In this document: piece by piece, positions 32,480 through 64,000 of the stretch
Layout: every line of letters starts with the position of its first letter
Position numbering within the stretch: the stretch's first letter is position 1
Source: Allolobophora icterica
Lineage: Eukaryota; Annelida; Clitellata; Crassiclitellata; Lumbricidae
Length of the DNA stretch: 64,000 nucleotides
Reading direction: 5' to 3'
NCBI GenBank assembly: GCA_963556255.1
Contig: OY744611.1
Span: 37,703,306 to 37,767,305 of the forward strand
The notes under the pieces: model-generated
The model's input: the letters and a program-made list of their open reading frames with translations, nothing else
Databases searched by the model: none
What the model was told of the DNA's origin: nothing
Program-made: the position numbers and the translations under genes

Positions 32480-33500
32480 AGACTGTAAATCAGAGGTGCA
32501 AATCTGGCCCGCGACGAGTCGTCATGTGGGCCGCGATGTCCAACAGGGTGAGCTCATTTGGCAGTGAATTCCAAAGCACCGGTCCATAGTTTCGAATACT
32601 GTATTTCCTGATGTTAGTGCGTATGCAGTGTTGGTGATATTTGTTTGAGGAACGCGTTTGATGAGTGTGCACTGTGGAGTTTGTATAAAACCAGCCATCA
32701 AAGCTTTTGGGTAACAAATGCGTATGGAACTTATACATAAATAGCCCTACCTGTTATTTGTTTATATTTTCAAGGGGCAGGATTCCCAAATTCAGGTACA
32801 AATTTTTGGTGTGTGCTCTCGGGGGCGCATTGCATATAGGCCTAATTCTCAGAGCACGCTTCTGCAGTAGCATCAAGCAAGTCAACAGGGACGTAACTAG
32901 CGTTGGGCTTGGGGGGGGCTTAAGCCCCCCAAACGAAGTTGAAGCCCCCCCAAACAAGTCAAGCCGTTGTATGCTTACGGCTAAAATTTGTATGAACACT
33001 GTATAAATGTTGCCATGTTCAAGGTTTAAGCCCCCCCCCAAACGAAAAATCCTAGTTACGTGCCTGCAAGTCAAACGAGTGTGGTAGGTAGATGCCCATA
33101 CAAGGTTGCAATAGGAGAGGTATGGGTCTATTAACGAATTTATATTAATATAGGTTTACAAGTGAATATTTCGGCAAAAGGTGCCGTATGCGAGAAATTA
33201 TGCCAACATTTTTGGCCAACTTCTATTTTCGTTTATATGGACTATCCATAACAAGAGCTCGTCTATGTATACTCCCAGAAATTTGGACGAAGCCACTCTA
33301 CTTATACTCTGTTTATCTATGTTGATAGTAAGATTATAGTCGTGTTTAAAAGCTTTATTTCCCTTGGAGCAAAATATAATGCAATTTGTTTTGGTAAGAT
33401 TTAGGGACAGTTTATTTGCTTTGAGCCAGTTATTTACCTTTAGTAGGTCACCATTTAACTTACTAACTAGTTCAACTAGTGATTTGTTAGACATAAATAA
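32480..33500 (-). mobile_element. LINE reverse transcriptase remnant, reverse strand
   Basis: Reverse-strand reading gives NNWLKANKLSLNLTKTNCII and KFLGVYIDE (RT thumb side), then RTNIRKYSIRNYGPVLWNSL near the C-terminus. Frames are broken and a MITE is inserted. CR1/L2-like. Confidence 0.8.
32886..33066. mobile_element. hAT-type MITE inside the LINE
   Basis: CAAGTCAA at 32878-32885 and 33067-33074. Ends CAGGGACGTAACTAG and CTAGTTACGTGCCTG; interior has aagcccccc repeats. 181 bp. Confidence 0.9.
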
Positions 33501-33572
33501 ACTGCAGTGGTGTCATCTGCAAACATGAGAAACTGAAGTGTTGTGGAAGCATGTGATAAGTCACTTACGTAT

Positions 33573-33881
33573 ACCACTCCGCATCAGTTTAAAGCGCATC
33601 TTATGTCTAAAATAAACTAGAAATTATATTGGACTTGAACTGTGTTGAGCAAGTTTCTCTCCTGTTGAATCGAGTAAGGTGCTGGTAAGCTCCTGATTGT
33701 AGAACTGGTCAATAGCTCACCCTCCTTCCCACTTCGCATCAGTTTAAGAACAGGTTTAAAGCGCATCTCATGTCTAAAATAAACTAGAGATTATAGTGGA
33801 CTTGAACTGTGTTAAGCAAGTTTCTCTGCTGTTGAATCGAGTAAAGTGCATGTAAGCTCCTGATTGTAGAACTGGTCAATA
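33573..33881. repeat. Two-unit tandem duplication of about 150 bp
   Basis: Both units contain cgcatcagttta, tgtctaaaataaactag, gttgaatcgagtaa and tcctgattgtagaactggtc. Confidence 0.85.
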
Positions 33882-34160
33882 GAAATGTTTCGCTGCCAAA
33901 CAAACTAAAGAAATTTTTTAAAATAAACAACATTGATGGTCAGGTTTCGTTTTTAAAATCTGTGTGAAATATAAATATTGTCAAAACGATGTGTAATTGC
34001 TAATCATTGTATAAATTAAACTGACTGTTACACACTTGTATTAGGGCTACCTTGTTAGCGGAACCTTAGGTTCCTTAGGGTATTACCCTTTGTCACTGAA
34101 ATTGTACAAGTTTTTTGACGCAACAGTCATGTAAACATTGTTTACTTGGAAATGAGGCAC

Positions 34161-34171
34161 TGAACAATAAA

Positions 34172-34208
<37 letters not shown>
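34161..34208. repeat. (GATT)n microsatellite
   Basis: About 12 pure TTGA units, ending just left of the MITE at 34219. Confidence 0.9.
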
Positions 34209-34218
34209 CTATTTAGAC

Positions 34219-35041
34219 CAGAGGTTCTTAACAGGTGTATTGCGACACACTAGTGTGTCACGAAGCGACAGGCGGTGTGTCGCGTAAACATGGTGTGTCG
34301 TTGGTGTGTCGCGAGAAATTGGTGTGTCGCGAAATCTCACAGCGTATACGTCCGTCATTCTTGCATTACACTTACCTACTTTTGCGTACGTAGGCCCTAT
34401 AGGCTGTGAGAATTCGTAGCACTCTATAGGCTATATCTATTCAATTGTATCGCAATCTGGGGGCGGCCATGCTGCTTACGTTATAGTATTATACAGTATG
34501 TATACACGTTTGGGACCGCGCCGTTGTAAACTTTTACCCGTTACTGTAACATTCGAAATGGCTAAATTTATCAGAATAAAACGAAACTTTTGCGAATCTA
34601 CAACTGATGATGCAGAGTCAGATTTTGGGAGACGGATTCTAGCTCCAACAGTATTTAATACAAAACGATGCTGCTGCCACTGCCAGTTTTAGCAAACCAA
34701 CCAAGAAAAACATGAAAAAGAAGAAATCTGTTGTGCGCAAGTGGAACGATGACTAGGCCTACTTGAAATATTGTGGATCCTGGTTTTAATATTTTCCAAA
34801 GAAAAATTCAGGAGCAAAATCCCATTAATTGTTACTAAGTTAACGTTGAAACTAGAAAGAGTTCAATATGAATATTTTCATTCATTAAAAATGTTAACAA
34901 TTTAACATTCTAAATACAGAACAAGTTTAACTTTAACATTTTAAACAATATTCACATATGACGATTCCTTGGTGTGTCGCCAAATTTGGTTGCAAGTTTA
35001 GGTGTGTCGCGTGCCAAAATAGGTTAGGGTTCGAACCACTT
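34219..35041. mobile_element. hAT-type non-autonomous element, 823 bp
   Basis: ATTTAGAC at 34211-34218 and 35042-35049. Ends CAGAGGTTCTTAAC and ggttcgaaccactt are imperfect inverses. Subterminal ggtgtgtcgcg copies cluster at both ends. A small interior frame at 34498-34692 is not recognised. Confidence 0.85.
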
Positions 35042-35159
35042 ATTTAGACTACTTAAGAACCGGCACTGATATTGAGTCTACATTGGAAAAACTATCAGTA
35101 CTGTAGTAATATAGAAGTACTATGAGTCCCATTTCTCGGTAACTCTTTATGTTTACTTT

Positions 35160-35590
35160 ATATGCATGGGCGTCGGGAGGGGGAGGGGCATTTGCTCCAT
35201 GGCTTTTGGAATCATTTTATAAAAATAATTTTTTTGATTATTATGATTATTAGAACTGTGCCAACACGATTTTCAATGCGAAAAAAGAATTTTGTAGGTA
35301 AAGTTCACAATCATTGTTTATTTTAAAGTCTTTTTTCTATGCAATTTGTTTTCTATACAAAAACGTCATTTGGCCCCTCCTCTAAAAAATTTGTCCCCTA
35401 AAAAAATTTTGCCCCCCAAAATTCCTGCGGCCACCCATATTTTCATGTGTTTTACTGTACAAGTCTTCTTCATAAAATTTAGCATGCATTCATCTGAACT
35501 AAGTATTTGTTTGGCCCCCAAAGGGTTTAAGAAATCGTTTAGTGGCCCTTGGTCGAAAAAGGTTGTGCACCGCCGAGTGTAAATCATTGT
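35160..35590. repeat. C/G-run repeat of MITE type
   Basis: Contains gggcgtcgggagggggagg and several tttggcccc / gccccccaaa phrases, like other hAT-derived MITEs here. Ends not resolved. Confidence 0.4.
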
Positions 35591-35719
35591 TCGCCACCCC
35601 TCCCACTCTTTTGAAGTGTTCCACAATATTCCATTCTAGGGCTACTTCACTTTACCAAGTTCAATACACGCCGCTGAACCATAAAGAAATACTCTTCAGT
35701 GAATCACAGTCTTTAGGCT

Positions 35720-36119
35720 TGTGACACTCAGCTCTTTTTAATAATCCTTTTCTCCCGGTCATTTTCCTCACCCACCAATCGCTTGATGTCGTCATCCAAA
35801 TTTCATTTCAAAGTTCTCTCACTAACCTAAAACGTTGTGCAATGTCTTTTGTTCTAGCGCGTTCAACTTCATATCTAATTCTGCCTCATTCACGTTTCAA
35901 GTTGTCCAAAGCGCCCTGCTTAGGACAACTTGAGAGAGCGGCTTCTCTTTACCTGAGATTATTTTCAATTTAGGTTAAGTTGTTCTTGAAAACTCAAGGC
36001 TCAAGTTCAAGTTTAATAAGATTGTTCTTGTCTGTGTTTTGTTATTCTGTCAGAAGAACAAGCCAAGTAGGAGCTTTTGCGGTTTGATACTCGGGAGTTC
36101 TAAGGAGTTCACTAGGCAC
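35720..36119 (+). promoter_or_regulatory. Putative XDH-B promoter and 5' UTR
   Basis: The 400 bases before the ATG show no recognised transposon. A perfect 10-bp inverted repeat (CAAGTTGTCC at 35898-35907, GGACAACTTG at 35933-35942) lies about 180 bases upstream. A pyrimidine-rich tract ending in CAG at 36051-36053 looks like a splice acceptor, so an upstream non-coding exon is possible. No clear TATA box was seen. Location is inferred from the gene start only. Confidence 0.3.
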
Positions 36120-63701
<27,582 letters not shown>

Positions 63702-63759
63702 GTTAACTTTCAGGATATTTCATAAAATTAAAGATAAAACTCAGAGGGTTTAAACAATA

Positions 63760-64000
63760 TCTACAAGTCTTGTACAAGATGCAATGGGAGTCAGGTCAAA
63801 CTGGCAACGTGCTCGTTAGCTACTCCGGGAACTTTGCTGCTCCACTGTGGCTGTCCAGCGTCGTGGTTCACTTCGCTCCGCAGCGCAGGCTGAGCTCCTT
63901 GTCCCCCGCGCACGGACTGCTATCCGGCAGCACCGTGCCTTCTCTGTCTCTGGCCCAGCGACCTGGAATGGGCTCCCAGTAGCGCTGCGCCTGACCCCGA
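63760..64000 (+). mobile_element. LINE ORF2 C-terminus, forward strand, runs off window
   Basis: From about 63868 one frame encodes [20 protein letters not shown] and then ATWNGLPVALRLTP, the typical C-terminal tail of LINE reverse transcriptases. Open to the window edge. Intron 22 of XDH-B. Confidence 0.8.

Overview
This is nuclear DNA of a metazoan, most likely a marine invertebrate. The genes are split into many short exons with GT-AG or GC-AG introns. There are many tRNA-derived SINEs, LINE fragments, hAT, pogo and mariner elements, and long microsatellites. No bacterial gene organisation, CRISPR array or operon is present. The species cannot be fixed from this window; a deuterostome invertebrate is only a guess from repeat style.

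The window holds two tandem, same-strand copies of xanthine dehydrogenase (XDH), the molybdo-flavo-iron-sulfur enzyme that oxidises hypoxanthine to xanthine and xanthine to urate. Copy A (268-20412) enters from the left edge inside the FAD domain and runs through 23 exons to its stop codon. Its joined frame is open and exactly divisible by three (985 codons plus stop). Copy B (36120-63701) starts at its own ATG and runs through 22 exons until the window ends in the molybdenum domain (910 codons, no stop). The 11 exons present in both copies (12-22) have matching boundaries and phases. Joining the two gives about 34 exons for a full gene. Copy B keeps all eight cysteines of the two 2Fe-2S clusters. 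Copy A keeps most molybdenum-site residues but has Lys where the bovine enzyme has Arg880.

Layout: 1-20720, copy A, with LINE 3' ends, SINEs and two large terminal-inverted-repeat (TIR) elements in the last intron. 20720-36119, about 15 kb of intergenic DNA made almost wholly of repeats: a TIR element with a spaced inverted motif array (21009-22527), several MITEs, a mariner remnant inside a 32-bp tandem repeat, SINEs, an ACGTACG-rich element and a LINE. 36120-63701, copy B, whose introns are heavily invaded by transposons (a 2.4-kb hAT with transposase remnants, LINE reverse transcriptase pieces, at least six further MITEs, large tetranucleotide and trinucleotide tracts). The right edge carries another LINE end.

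The most unusual structures are: the element at 21009-22527 with seven copies of a 13-nt motif about 190 nt apart that flip orientation at the centre; a perfect 2 x 40-bp palindrome inside a pogo-like element in the last intron of copy A; a family of hairpins with compensatory changes at the ends of many different retroelement remnants; patchy exon identity between the XDH copies; and a decayed tandem copy of the cysteine-rich linker exon in copy B. All element boundaries, repeats and splice sites were read by eye; no alignment or database search was run.
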